NCBI RefSeq assembly: GCF_004458765.1
Contig: NZ_SPJX01000267.1
Location: forward strand, 14,957 to 78,956
Direction: 5' to 3'
From: Microvirga pakistanensis
Lineage (GTDB): Bacteria; Pseudomonadota; Alphaproteobacteria; Rhizobiales; Beijerinckiaceae
DNA length: 64,000 nucleotides
Shown: piece by piece, positions 1 to 8,589 of the stretch
Layout of the letters: each line of letters begins with the position of its first letter
How positions within the stretch are numbered: position 1 is the stretch's first letter
Position numbers and translations under genes: made by a program
Notes under the pieces: generated by a model
What the model was told of the DNA's origin: nothing
Databases searched by the model: none
Seen by the model: only the letters and a program-made list of their open reading frames with translations

Positions 1-34
1 GCCTTCGGATCTCGAGGCGCGAGAGGGAGTTCGC

Positions 35-304
35 ATGGCATCCAAAGATTTCATCCGCCAGCTGGAAGGCTACGGGCTGACGACGGCCCAGATACTCTAC
101 CGAATGCCCGACCATCCCACGTTTCTCCAGACCTATATCTGGCAGGATTACGACCTGGCTCCCCGTTTCCCAGTGCTCATCGACTTCCTGGAGTTCTGGA
201 AGCGGGAACTGGCGGGACCGCTTCATTCCGTCACGATCACCCACGCGCAACTGATCCGACCGGCCGAGTTCCGGGCCGTCGCGGGGGAAATCAACATTCA
301 TTAG
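35..304 (+). CDS. usg: Usg family protein
   Basis: This 89-residue protein matches what I recall of the Usg-like family of alphaproteobacteria, with the conserved core LQTYIWQDYDLAPRFP near residues 31-46 and GPLHSV further on. The molecular function of the family is unknown; older annotations tie it to tryptophan biosynthesis without good proof. The ATG is preceded by a purine-rich GAGGGAG ribosome binding site. No signal peptide or membrane segment is visible. The gene that precedes it lies outside the window, so its operon cannot be judged. Confidence 0.85.
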   Translation: MASKDFIRQLEGYGLTTAQILYRMPDHPTFLQTYIWQDYDLAPRFPVLIDFLEFWKRELAGPLHSVTITHAQLIRPAEFRAVAGEINIH

Positions 305-382
305 CCCATCACGCGGACAAGCCTTGGCCCGGGAGCGCAACTCGTTTAGAGAGGCTCGTCGCCTCGAACTGGCCAGGGCTCC

Positions 383-979
383 TTGTTTTCCAACGCTCGA
401 ACATCCCAAATCCTGCTCGCCCTTGCCTCGCAGCCCGGCGAGCGCCTGACCGTGCGTGATATCATGACCGTGCTGCAGGACAGGGCTTTCGCGCTGCTCA
501 TCGTTCTGCTGGGGCTGCCGAACTGTCTGCCCATGCCGCCGCCGATTCCGCTCGTGTGCGGACTCCTCCTGGCCCTGGTCGCCATCCAGATCGTGTTCGG
601 CCGTGATGCTCCCTGGCTGCCGGGACAGCTCTTGAACCGCTCCCTGTCCCGTTCCGACGTGGAGCGGGCCGTGGAGCGGGCGGTGCCGGCCTTCCGCAAG
701 CTCGAGCGGTTCTCGCGCCCCCGGATGACCTTCCTCGACACGCCGGTTGCGATGCGCGTCATGGGCGTGGTCATCCTGCTGATGGCGCTGGGGCTTCTCT
801 TCGCCCCTCCTTTCGTGGGGCAGATCCCGCTCGGTCTGGCCGTCTGTCTCGTCGGGCTCGGCCTCGTGGAGAGGGATGGCCTGGTCATCATCGGAGGCCT
901 GCTCATCGGCTCCGTCGGCATGGTGCTCAGCCTCGGCTTCGTCTATGCCATCTTCACCGGCATCGACTCGGTTCTGTGA
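383..979 (+). CDS. exoD: ExoD-family exopolysaccharide synthesis membrane protein
   Basis: The 198-residue product resembles the ExoD family, named after a Rhizobium gene that affects exopolysaccharide production and alkaline tolerance. The pattern LLGLPNCLPMPPPIP around residues 42-56 is the typical signature, followed by hydrophobic stretches at about 57-71, 125-145 and 170-195, so the protein should be integral to the inner membrane. The listed start is TTG; no ATG lies nearby in frame, so the exact start is uncertain. Its biochemical role in polysaccharide metabolism is not established. Confidence 0.8.
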   Translation: MFSNARTSQILLALASQPGERLTVRDIMTVLQDRAFALLIVLLGLPNCLPMPPPIPLVCGLLLALVAIQIVFGRDAPWLPGQLLNRSLSRSDVERAVERAVPAFRKLERFSRPRMTFLDTPVAMRVMGVVILLMALGLLFAPPFVGQIPLGLAVCLVGLGLVERDGLVIIGGLLIGSVGMVLSLGFVYAIFTGIDSVL

Positions 980-1039
980 GGCCCACAACCGAATGCCCGG
1001 CGCGAGGCCGGGCATCGAGGGGCGCATACGCAACCGCCG

Positions 1040-1501
1040 TCAATCGTTGTCGTCGTCGAATTCCGGAGCCGACTTGAGCTGATCGACCGGCATGTTCAGC
1101 ATGAGCCGCATGGTGCCGCTCCGGCTCGCACCCGATGAGCCCGCGTTCTGGTTCGATCCCTGGACGGAACCCGTCGCCTCGGCATCCATGCTCATCTGGA
1201 AGGCGTTCATGGGAAGCGCGACCGTGCGGTCGCCCAGACCCTCGTCCACTTCGACGACGACAGCCGAGACCTTGCCGTCCCGGTCGAGCACCACGTCCTC
1301 GACTTCGCCGATGTCCTTGTTGTCGGGGCCGACCACGTCCTGATCCATGAAGTCGGACAGCAGCATGGAGCCCGGGCTCAGCTGGGTCATGAATCGCGCG
1401 GAATTCGCGGACGGGTCGGAGGCCGGTGCCGGCGATTGGGCCATGGCACCCGTGACCATCAGGGCCGAACCGAGAAATCCGGTCATGAGCAGCGTCTTCA
1501 T
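1040..1501 (-). CDS. Exported PRC-barrel domain protein
   Basis: I place the start at the ATG at 1501, because it is preceded by a strong GGAAGGAGA site and opens a good signal peptide (MKTLLMTGFLGSALMVTGAMAQ). The 153-residue protein carries a PRC-barrel-like segment at about residues 45-100 with the motif DVVGPDNKDIGEVEDVVLDR. PRC-barrels occur in RimM, photosynthetic reaction centres and many small rhizobial exported proteins of unknown role. The C-terminus is acidic (EFDDDND). Location is probably periplasmic. Function is not known. Confidence 0.8.
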   Translation of the reverse strand: MKTLLMTGFLGSALMVTGAMAQSPAPASDPSANSARFMTQLSPGSMLLSDFMDQDVVGPDNKDIGEVEDVVLDRDGKVSAVVVEVDEGLGDRTVALPMNAFQMSMDAEATGSVQGSNQNAGSSGASRSGTMRLMLNMPVDQLKSAPEFDDDND

Positions 1502-1569
1502 TGATGTCTCCTTCCAGTGGGGCTTTCGAGGGGGCAACGTGATGGGAGGAGATTGGTTCTAAGTTACGT

Positions 1570-2254
1570 TCAGATGAGGCGCAGACCCTTCAGGCTCGCA
1601 TGGCCCTCGCGGCCGACGATGATGTGGTCGTGGACGGTAATGCCTAGAGGGTGAGCCACGTCGATGATGTCCCGGGTCATCTTGATGTCGGCCGGGGAGG
1701 GGGGGGTCGCCCGAAGGGTGGTTGTGGACCAGGATCAAGGCGGAGGCGGACAGCTCCAGCGCCCGCTTCACCACCTCGCGGGGATAGACCGGCGTGTGGT
1801 CCACCGTTCCGGATTGCTGCACCTCGTCGGCGATGAGCGCATTGCGCTTGTCGAGAAAGAGCAGGCGGAACTGCTCCCGGTCCATGAAGGCCATGGCCGT
1901 CCGGCAGTAATCGAGCACGGAGGCCCATGACGAGAGAACCGGCCGTTTCGCGACCTCCCCCTTCGCGAGCCGGCGGGCCGAGGCCTCCACGATCTTTAGG
2001 TCGGCGACCACCTTCTCGCTGAGGCCGTCCACCTCCAGGAGCCGGGCCGAGGGAGCGGCCAGAACCTCCGCGAAAGTGCCGAAGCGCTTGATTAGTTCCT
2101 TGGCCAGCGGCTTCACGTCCCGGCGCGGGATGGACCGGAAGAGCACGAGTTCCAGGAGCTCGTAGTCCGGCAGGGCATCGCCGCCCACGTCCATGAAGCG
2201 GGCCCGGAGGCGGTCACGGTGACCAAAGTAATGGGGAGTCTCGTCGCCGCTCAT
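1570..2254 (-). pseudogene. radC: radC (JAMM/MPN+ protein), frameshifted in a C8 tract
   Basis: Residues 1-183 read as a normal RadC (UPF0758) protein, including the helix-hairpin-helix region and the start of the JAMM motif, HNHPSGDP at residues 177-184. After that the frame becomes nonsense and would stop at 1559. In the neighbouring frame the true ending is intact: [20 protein letters not shown], then the core [15 protein letters not shown] and a stop at 1570-1572. The break coincides with a run of eight G on the plus strand at 1699-1706. Ten bases would restore both frame and the HxHx7SxxD spacing. It may be a sequencing error or a genuine mutation. RadC function in DNA repair is doubtful even in intact form. 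Confidence 0.85.
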
Positions 2255-2335
2255 GCTTGCAGGAATCGTCGCTCTGGAATGGTGGACCGACGATTCTTTA
2301 GCTCAGCCGCGAAGAGATACAAGGTTGCTTTGCGG

Positions 2336-3157
2336 TCAACCCGGATTGTGGGGCGGCTTATCCAGCCCCTTGGGGGAGTAGGTGAAGACCTCGACGCCGG
2401 TCTCCGTCACGCCGACCATGTGCTCGAACTGCGCCGAGAGGGAGCGGTCGCGGGTCACGGCGGTCCAGCCGTCGGCGAGCACCTTCACCTGCGGCCTCCC
2501 TAAGTTGATCATGGGCTCGATCGTGAAGAACATGCCGGGTTCCAGCACCACGTTGTAGGCCGGCTCCACATAATGGAGGATCGTCGGGGAGGCGTGGAAG
2601 GTCTTGCCGATGCCGTGGCCGCAGAAATCGCGCACCACCGAGCAGCGCTCGGCTTCGGCATAGGATTGGATCACCGCGCCGATATCGTTGGTGGTGGCAC
2701 CCGGCTTCACGGCGGCGATGCCGCGCAGGAGGCACTCATAGGTGATCTCGCAGAGGCGCTGCGCCCGGCGGGGCACTTCGCCCACATAGTACATGCGGCT
2801 GGAATCGCCGTGCCAGCCGTCCAGGATCAGGGTCACGTCGACATTCATGATGTCGCCGTCCCGCAGCGGCTTGTCGTTGGGAATGCCGTGGCAGACCACG
2901 TGGTTGATCGAGGTGCAGATCGTCTTGGTGTAGCCGCGATAATGCAGGCAGGCCGGATAGGCGCCGTTGTCGCGGATGAACTCGAAGGCGAGCTTGTCGA
3001 GATAGTCGGTCGTCACGCCGGGCTTCACGTGCTCGGAGAGCATGTCCAGGCATTCGGCCACCATGCGCCCGGCGCGCCGCATCCCTTCGAAGTCCGCGGG
3101 GCCGTGAAGAGGGATGTCGCCCGAGCGCCTGCGCTCGACAATCTCGGTCTCGGTCAT
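2336..3157 (-). CDS. map: Methionine aminopeptidase, type I
   Basis: This 273-residue cytoplasmic enzyme removes the initiator methionine from nascent proteins whose second residue is small. The metal-binding set of the family is complete: D107 (MNVDV), D118 (GDSS), H181 (GHGIG), E214 (TIEPM) and E245 (QFEH), with the substrate-side histidine at H90 (VCHG). Length is normal for the bacterial type I enzyme with a short N-terminal extension. It lies upstream of radC on the same strand with an 81-base gap and may be transcribed with it. Confidence 0.96.
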   Translation of the reverse strand: MTETEIVERRRSGDIPLHGPADFEGMRRAGRMVAECLDMLSEHVKPGVTTDYLDKLAFEFIRDNGAYPACLHYRGYTKTICTSINHVVCHGIPNDKPLRDGDIMNVDVTLILDGWHGDSSRMYYVGEVPRRAQRLCEITYECLLRGIAAVKPGATTNDIGAVIQSYAEAERCSVVRDFCGHGIGKTFHASPTILHYVEPAYNVVLEPGMFFTIEPMINLGRPQVKVLADGWTAVTRDRSLSAQFEHMVGVTETGVEVFTYSPKGLDKPPHNPG

Positions 3158-3301
3158 TCTCGATCCTTGCTTTGAAGCCGAATGTAAGGATCATCTCGCC
3201 CGGCGCAAGCAAGGATCCTCCTTCAATGGCTTGCGAATAAGCCTCAGGGGTGTCATGAGCAACCCTGTTCATCCGATTTGGCGGCTTTGGAAACTTCCGT
3301 A

Positions 3302-4126
3302 ATGAATGAGCCCCGTCCCTTCGGGACCTACGCGCCTTCAGGTCTCACCCGTTGGGTGATCGATCGCACGCGCGGTCTCCCGGGCAGCTGGGCGGGGCGC
3401 CGCATCGCCATGATGCTGCGACGGGTGGTCATGAGGTCGCTCAAGGACCGGCCGATCGACCTGGAGACGTTCGGGGTGCGCATGCGGGTCGTTCCCCACA
3501 AGAATGTCTGCGAACGGCGCATCCTCTTCACGCCGCAATATTTCGACCTGGACGAGATCAAGCTCATCGCCGCCCGCAACCGGGAAGGGTTCACCTTCAT
3601 CGACGTGGGATCGAACGTGGGCTGGTATGCGCTCCTGGTGGCCAGGAAGGCAGCGCCGTCCTCCCGGATTCTCGCGGTCGAGCCGCAGCCGGAGATCTTC
3701 GACCGGCTGATCCACAACATCCGGCTCAATCCCTTCGGCATGATCAAGGCGGTCGATTGCGCGGTCGCCGACAAGACCGGCGAACTCACCCTGTTCCTCG
3801 ATCCGCTCAACAGGGGCGAGGCGAGCCTCAAGATCGTGAATTCAAGCCAGACGGACACGATCCGCGTACCGGCCGTGACCCTGCTCGATCTCGTGACGCG
3901 GGAGGGATTTGCCCGGCTCGACGCGGTCAAGCTCGACGTGGAAGGAGCCGAGGACCTGATCCTCGATCCGTTCTTCCGCGACGCGCCTGTCTCGCTCTAC
4001 CCGGCGCTCTTCATCATCCCCGACGTCCCGGATCGCTGGCAGGTGGACGTGCCGAGGCTCTTGGCGGAGAAGGGCTATCGCCAGACCCTCCGGACCCGCA
4101 TGAACCTCGTCTTCGAGCGGACGTAG
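3302..4126 (+). CDS. FkbM family SAM-dependent methyltransferase
   Basis: The 274-residue protein has the FkbM methyltransferase fold: SAM motif I at about residues 93-103 (FIDVGSNVGWY), the following acidic motif AVEPQP, and the family motif LKLDVEGAED near residue 205. FkbM-type enzymes methylate hydroxyl groups of secondary metabolites, sugars or lipids; the substrate here cannot be told from sequence. I prefer the ATG at 3302 to the upstream TTG at 3278. It stands alone between map (divergent) and a palindromic repeat. Confidence 0.85.
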   Translation: MNEPRPFGTYAPSGLTRWVIDRTRGLPGSWAGRRIAMMLRRVVMRSLKDRPIDLETFGVRMRVVPHKNVCERRILFTPQYFDLDEIKLIAARNREGFTFIDVGSNVGWYALLVARKAAPSSRILAVEPQPEIFDRLIHNIRLNPFGMIKAVDCAVADKTGELTLFLDPLNRGEASLKIVNSSQTDTIRVPAVTLLDLVTREGFARLDAVKLDVEGAEDLILDPFFRDAPVSLYPALFIIPDVPDRWQVDVPRLLAEKGYRQTLRTRMNLVFERT

Positions 4127-4159
4127 GCGGCCGCCCTCCTTCTGCGCGGGCCTTCTCCC

Positions 4160-4248
4160 GTCATCCCTGGCCTTGTGCCGGGGATCCACGTCTCATGGAC
4201 GTGGCGTTTCGGAAGGCGTGGATGGCCGGATCAAGTCCGGCCATGACC
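4160..4248. repeat. Palindromic intergenic repeat overlapping the end of sfsA
   Basis: Three inverted repeats follow each other: CCCTGGC/GCCGGGG, then CCACGTC/GACGTGG, then ATGGCCGGA/TCCGGCCAT with short loops. Wording such as GTCATCCCTGGCCTTGTGCC and the encoded peptide GLDPAIHAF on the minus strand are typical of dispersed rhizobial intergenic palindromes. The right arm covers the last codons of sfsA and supplies its TGA stop. Confidence 0.7.
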
Positions 4249-4989
4249 GGCAAGGCGCGACGGGTGCGGCGTGACGATCTCCACCGGCCGGCCGATGGTG
4301 ATCTCCTCGGGAGTGATCCGGCAGATATAGGCGTAGGACTCGACGCCTGACGCAAGGGCATGGCGGAACGCCTTGTCGTAGGCCGGGTCGATGTCCCGGG
4401 CCACGTCGAACCGGTCGGCGTCCATCTGGATCACGTAGACGAGGGCGGCCCTGGCGCCGGCCGCGACCATGTCGGCGAGCTCGTAGAGGTGCTTGGCGCT
4501 GCGGGCGGCCACGCAATCCGGGAACTCCGCGAACCCGGCCTCCCGCATCAGGTGGCAGTTCTTGACCTCGAGGTAGCAGGGCGGCTCGCCGTCCCGCTCC
4601 AGGAGAAAGTCCACCCGGCTGTTCCTGCCGTATTTCACCTCGGGCCGGACGCGGTCGTAGCCCACGAAGGGCGCAAGCCGTCCCTCCCGCAGGGCCTCCG
4701 CCACGAGGAGGTTCGGGCGCGAGGTGTTGATGCCGATGAGCTGCAAGGGGCCGCCGCCGGCCGCCACCTCCACGAATTCCCAGTTGTACTTGAGCTTTCG
4801 AGCCGGATTCGAGGCCCGTGAGAGGAGCACCCGGCTGCCGGGCTCCTTCAGGCCCATCATCGCGCCCGGGTTGGCGCAATGAGCCGTGACGATCTCGCCG
4901 GACTCGAGCGCGATATCGGCCAGAAATCGCTTGTAACGCTCGATGAGCCGGCCTTCGAGCAGGGGGTCCTGGAAGCGCATTCGATCCAT
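4231..4989 (-). CDS. sfsA: Sugar fermentation stimulation protein SfsA
   Basis: The 252-residue product carries the SfsA signatures: N-terminal OB-like part starting MDRMRFQDPLLEGRLIERYK, then HCANPGAMMG, NTSRPN and the nuclease-like core SRVDFLLE...YLEVKNCHL. SfsA was named for an effect on maltose metabolism in E. coli; it has a PD-(D/E)xK-like nuclease fold and its natural role is unsettled. The reading frame runs far upstream, opposite the next gene, but family similarity begins only at the ATG at 4989. The C-terminal residues AGHGRT and the stop lie inside a palindromic repeat, so the natural end seems replaced. Confidence 0.93.
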   Translation of the reverse strand: MDRMRFQDPLLEGRLIERYKRFLADIALESGEIVTAHCANPGAMMGLKEPGSRVLLSRASNPARKLKYNWEFVEVAAGGGPLQLIGINTSRPNLLVAEALREGRLAPFVGYDRVRPEVKYGRNSRVDFLLERDGEPPCYLEVKNCHLMREAGFAEFPDCVAARSAKHLYELADMVAAGARAALVYVIQMDADRFDVARDIDPAYDKAFRHALASGVESYAYICRITPEEITIGRPVEIVTPHPSRLAGHGRT

Positions 4990-5100
4990 CTGTTCTGAAG
5001 AAAGCTCCTCGTAACAGGGGAGAAGCCGTGTCTTCAACTGAACCCTTGCTTGAGAATTGCCGTTTCTGAAGCTAAAGGCCCTCAAAAGGGATCGAAGCGC

Positions 5101-5847
5101 ATGGCCGTCTCCGTCACAGCCGCCCTTCTCATCATCGGCGATGAGATCCTCACGGGCCGCACCAAGGATAAGAACATCGGCTATATCGCCGAGTACCTGA
5201 CCGGGATCGGGATCGACCTGCGGGAGGTACGCATCGTGCCGGATGTGGAGGAGGAGATCGTCTCCGCCGTCAACGCCCTGCGCAGCCGCTACACGTACCT
5301 TTTCACGACCGGGGGCATCGGCCCGACCCATGACGACATCACGGCGGATTGTGTGGCCAGGGCCTTCGGGGTCGGCATCGGCCACGATCCCCGCGCCGTC
5401 GCCATGCTGCGGGAGCGCTATCAGCCGGAGGAGCTGAACGAGGCGCGCCTGCGCATGGCCCGCATCCCCGATGGGGCCGATCTCATCGAGAACCCGATCT
5501 CCAAGGCTCCGGGCTTCAGGATCGGCAACGTCTTCGTCATGGCGGGGGTGCCCTCGATCATGCAGGCGATGCTCGACAACATCGCGCCCACGCTCCAGAC
5601 CGGCGCCCGCATGGTCATCGAGACCATCGAGGCGGAGGGCCTTGCCGAGGGCATCTATGCGGAGGGCCTGAGCCAGATCGCGGCCGCGCATCCGGACACC
5701 TCCATCGGCTCCTATCCGTCCTTCTCGGCAAGCGGCTTCCGCAACCAGATCGTCGTGCGGAGCAAGGATCCCGGCGCCGTTGCGCAGGCCGCCGCCGCCA
5801 TTCGCGACCTGCTCGGCCGCCTGAAGGGCGACCGGGCTCCCCTTTGA
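5101..5847 (+). CDS. CinA-type molybdopterin-binding domain protein
   Basis: This 248-residue protein corresponds to the N-terminal MoCF-binding (MoaB/MogA-like) domain of competence/damage-inducible protein CinA. Visible motifs are IIGDEILTGRTKDKN at about residues 10-24, the nucleotide/cofactor loop TTGGIGPTHDDIT, and PNPISKAPG-like and AGVPSIM segments later. It lacks the C-terminal PncC deamidase domain of full-length CinA, as is usual for this alphaproteobacterial form. Function is unproven. The start at 5101 is chosen because the domain begins immediately after it. It is divergent from sfsA and followed by gpt on the same strand. Confidence 0.88.
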   Translation: MAVSVTAALLIIGDEILTGRTKDKNIGYIAEYLTGIGIDLREVRIVPDVEEEIVSAVNALRSRYTYLFTTGGIGPTHDDITADCVARAFGVGIGHDPRAVAMLRERYQPEELNEARLRMARIPDGADLIENPISKAPGFRIGNVFVMAGVPSIMQAMLDNIAPTLQTGARMVIETIEAEGLAEGIYAEGLSQIAAAHPDTSIGSYPSFSASGFRNQIVVRSKDPGAVAQAAAAIRDLLGRLKGDRAPL

Positions 5848-5882
5848 ACCCTCTCTTTCACTGAAGCGACGCGAGCTCACCG

Positions 5883-6389
5883 ATGTCACCCACCTCTCCG
5901 AAAGCCTTCCCGGTCTCCTGGGATCAGTTCCATCGCGATTGCCGGGCACTCGCCTGGCGCCTGGCTTCGGCCGGCCCATTCGAGGCGATCGTCTGCATCA
6001 CCCGCGGCGGCCTGGTGCCGGCTGCCATCGTGGCCCGCGAGCTCGACCTGCGCCTCATCGAGAGCGTGTGCATCGCGAGCTATCACGATTACAAGAACCA
6101 GGGCGAGCTTCAGGTGCTCAAGGACATCGCCCCGTCCATCAAGGCGATCGGGGACGGCCAGGGCAAAGGGGTCCTGGTGATCGACGATCTCACCGATACC
6201 GGCAAAACGGCCAAGATCGTGCGCGACATGCTGCCGAACGCCCATTTCGCCGCGGTCTACGCCAAGCCGGCCGGCCGTCCGCTGATCGACACCTTCGTCA
6301 CGGAAGTCAGCCAGGATACCTGGATCTATTTTCCGTGGGACATGGGGCTGGCCTATCAGGCCCCGATCCGCGAAGGCTCGGCCGGCTGA
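5883..6389 (+). CDS. gpt: Xanthine-guanine phosphoribosyltransferase
   Basis: The 168-residue enzyme transfers phosphoribose from PRPP to guanine, xanthine or hypoxanthine in purine salvage. The PRPP-binding signature [13 protein letters not shown] sits near residues 99-111, and the early ITRGGLVPA loop near residue 39 and the purine-site region WIYFPWD near residue 146 fit the Gpt family rather than hypoxanthine-specific Hpt. It lies 35 bases after the CinA-like gene and just before the synthetase, so the three may share a transcript. Confidence 0.93.
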   Translation: MSPTSPKAFPVSWDQFHRDCRALAWRLASAGPFEAIVCITRGGLVPAAIVARELDLRLIESVCIASYHDYKNQGELQVLKDIAPSIKAIGDGQGKGVLVIDDLTDTGKTAKIVRDMLPNAHFAAVYAKPAGRPLIDTFVTEVSQDTWIYFPWDMGLAYQAPIREGSAG

Positions 6390-6411
6390 ACCAGTGATCG
6401 AGGGAGCGCCC

Positions 6412-7968
6412 GTGGCGGAATTCGATGTGGCGCGGACGCGCAAAACCCTGTTCGGGGCGCTCCTCGATGCCCGGGACCAGTTCGGGCGGAACAAGGTCGC
6501 GCTCGAGGATCTCGAACGCCAGCCGATCACCTTCGGCCGGCTCGTGCTCGGGTCGCTCGTCATGGGGCGCAAGCTCGCGGGCCTGACCGAGGACCGGGAA
6601 ACCGTCGGCGTTCTGCTGCCGAACGTCCAGGCCATCGCCGTGACCCTGTTCGGCCTGAACGCCTTCGGGCGCATCCCGGCCTTCCTGAACTTCACGGCCG
6701 GAATCAAGAACCTGACGGCGGCCTGCGAGGTCGCCGGGATTAGGACCATCGTCACGTCCCGCCGCTTCGTGGAGCAGGGCAAGCTCGACGACATCGTCGA
6801 AAAGCTGGGCGAGGGCCGCCGCGTTCTGTGGCTCGAGGACGTGCGCGGAGCGCTCACCAGCCTCGACAAGCTCCGCGGGCTCGTCGATTCCTGGATGGCA
6901 CGCCGGGTTCATGCCAGGGCGAGGGTGAACCCGGACGATCCGGCCGTCGTGCTCTTCACCTCCGGCTCGGAGGGTGTCCCGAAGGGCGTCGTGCTGTCGA
7001 ATGCCAACCTCGTGGCGAATGCCTATCAGGTGAAGGCCCTGGCGGGCGATGCGCTCAGGTCCGACGACGTGTTCTTCGATCCGCTGCCGATCTTCCATTC
7101 CTTCGGCCTGACGGCGGGGCTCCTGACGGCCGTCCTCAACGGCATGAAATCCGTGCTCTATCCGAGCCCGCTTCACTACAAGCAGATCCCGAAACTGATC
7201 GCCGGCACCCGCGCCACGGTGCTTTTGGCCACCGACACTTTCCTCCAGGGCTATGCCCGCGCCGCCGGCGAGAACGACCTGGCGACCGTGAGGCTCGTGA
7301 TCGCGGGCGCCGAGCATGTGAAGCCGGAGACGCGCAAGCTCTGGGCCCGGCACGGCTCGGTCATTCTCGAAGGATATGGGGCGACCGAGTGCTCGCCCGT
7401 GATCGCCGTGAACCTTCCGGACCTCAATCGCCCGGGATCCGTCGGTTTCATCCTGCCCGGGATCGAGTGGCGCCTGGAGGCCGTGGAGGGCATCCACGAG
7501 GGAGGACGCCTGTACGTTCGCGGCCCCAACGTGATGAAGGGCTATCTCGACCCCTCCGCCCCCGGTGGGATCAAGCCACCGCAGGACGGTTGGCACGATA
7601 CGGGCGACATCGTCACGGTCGAGGACGGCATCGTCACCATCCGGGGACGGGCGAAGCGCTTCGCCAAGATCGGCGGCGAGATGGTGTCGCTGGCCGCCAT
7701 CGAGGCGACGATCCAGCAGCTCTGGCCCGATTTCAACCACGTGGTCGTCGCGTTGCCCGACCCTCGCAAAGGGGAGCAGATCGTCCTCGTCACCGACAAG
7801 GCGGATGCGGACCGGGACATTCTCCTGGCGCATGCCCAGCAGCAGGGTTTTCCCGAATTGTGGGTTCCGAAGGCGATCCTCGTTTCCGGCATTCCTGTTC
7901 TGGGGTCGGGCAAGACGGACTACCCGGCCACGGTGGACATGGCGCGCCGCCTCCAGGCCATGCTTTAG
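6412..7968 (+). CDS. AMP-forming acyl-ACP/acyl-CoA synthetase (Aas C-terminal type)
   Basis: This 518-residue member of the ANL superfamily adenylates a fatty acid and passes it to ACP or CoA. The P-loop LFTSGSEGVPKGVVLSN, the GYGATECSPV motif and the GWHDTGDIV aspartate motif are all present, with a C-terminal catalytic lysine region GSGKTDYPA. The N-terminal wording (GVLLPNVQAIAVTLFGLNAFGRIPAFLNFTAGIKNL) is close to the synthetase half of the bifunctional E. coli Aas protein, but the acyltransferase half is absent. I chose GTG at 6412 because it has a GGGAG site six bases upstream; a GTG at 6394 is possible. Confidence 0.85.
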   Translation: MAEFDVARTRKTLFGALLDARDQFGRNKVALEDLERQPITFGRLVLGSLVMGRKLAGLTEDRETVGVLLPNVQAIAVTLFGLNAFGRIPAFLNFTAGIKNLTAACEVAGIRTIVTSRRFVEQGKLDDIVEKLGEGRRVLWLEDVRGALTSLDKLRGLVDSWMARRVHARARVNPDDPAVVLFTSGSEGVPKGVVLSNANLVANAYQVKALAGDALRSDDVFFDPLPIFHSFGLTAGLLTAVLNGMKSVLYPSPLHYKQIPKLIAGTRATVLLATDTFLQGYARAAGENDLATVRLVIAGAEHVKPETRKLWARHGSVILEGYGATECSPVIAVNLPDLNRPGSVGFILPGIEWRLEAVEGIHEGGRLYVRGPNVMKGYLDPSAPGGIKPPQDGWHDTGDIVTVEDGIVTIRGRAKRFAKIGGEMVSLAAIEATIQQLWPDFNHVVVALPDPRKGEQIVLVTDKADADRDILLAHAQQQGFPELWVPKAILVSGIPVLGSGKTDYPATVDMARRLQAML

Positions 7969-8077
7969 CGGCCGGCCTTAGGATCGATCTCCCAGGAGCC
8001 CGTAACAAAGCCGACGTTTCCGCGTTGTCACGCCATCAGAGCCGCGTCCCGGACGCGCGACAGCGATGGATGGCGTT

Positions 8078-8371
8078 ATGAAAAGGATGGTGGTTGCCCT
8101 GGTTTTCCTGGCCTGTGGTTCGAGCGTACAGGCGCAGCAACGGCTCTCGACCCTTAATCTCACCTGCGGTCAAGCCCAGCAGGTCATCCTCTCAAGGGGC
8201 GCGGCCGTTCTGAGCACCGGCACCTACACCTATGACCGTTTCGTGCGCGATCGGAATTTCTGCGAGTTCAACGAGGGACTGGAGCTCGCCTACGTTCCGA
8301 CCCGGGACACCCCGCAATGCCCGATTGGGTATCGGTGCCGCAGCAGAGACATCGATATCTTCGATGACTGA
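8078..8371 (+). CDS. Small exported protein with conserved cysteines, unknown function
   Basis: The 97-residue product begins with a clear signal peptide (MKRMVVALVFLACGSSVQAQ) and continues with a mature part of about 77 residues containing four cysteines (NLTCGQ, NFCEF, PQCPIGYRC) that could form two disulfides in the periplasm. I have a weak recollection of similar small proteins in Rhizobiales, annotated as hypothetical. An upstream ATG at 8066 would add four residues; the signal peptide favours 8078. It precedes the porin gene by 218 bases and is probably transcribed separately. Confidence 0.7.
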   Translation: MKRMVVALVFLACGSSVQAQQRLSTLNLTCGQAQQVILSRGAAVLSTGTYTYDRFVRDRNFCEFNEGLELAYVPTRDTPQCPIGYRCRSRDIDIFDD

Positions 8372-8589
8372 ACCGGTTCCGCTCAGGAGGCTTTGGGGTG
8401 TTGGGAATATGACACACTCCTTGAGAAAGGATCGACAAGGTCGGTAGTTTGCCTATTTAATGTGCATCGGGTGCATTCTGCGGGCAGAACTGTCGCGCGG
8501 GAAGGTTGCCTGAATCGTCGGACACGGTATTGTCACGATTGCACATGGGTCGCTGGACCCACGCATTTTGATAGTTTTGGAGATACATC

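Noticed and set aside
4990-5979. Long upstream extension of the sfsA reading frame (330 codons)
   Set aside because: It lies opposite the CinA-like and gpt genes, has no family similarity and is explained by high GC content. Protein similarity begins at 4989.
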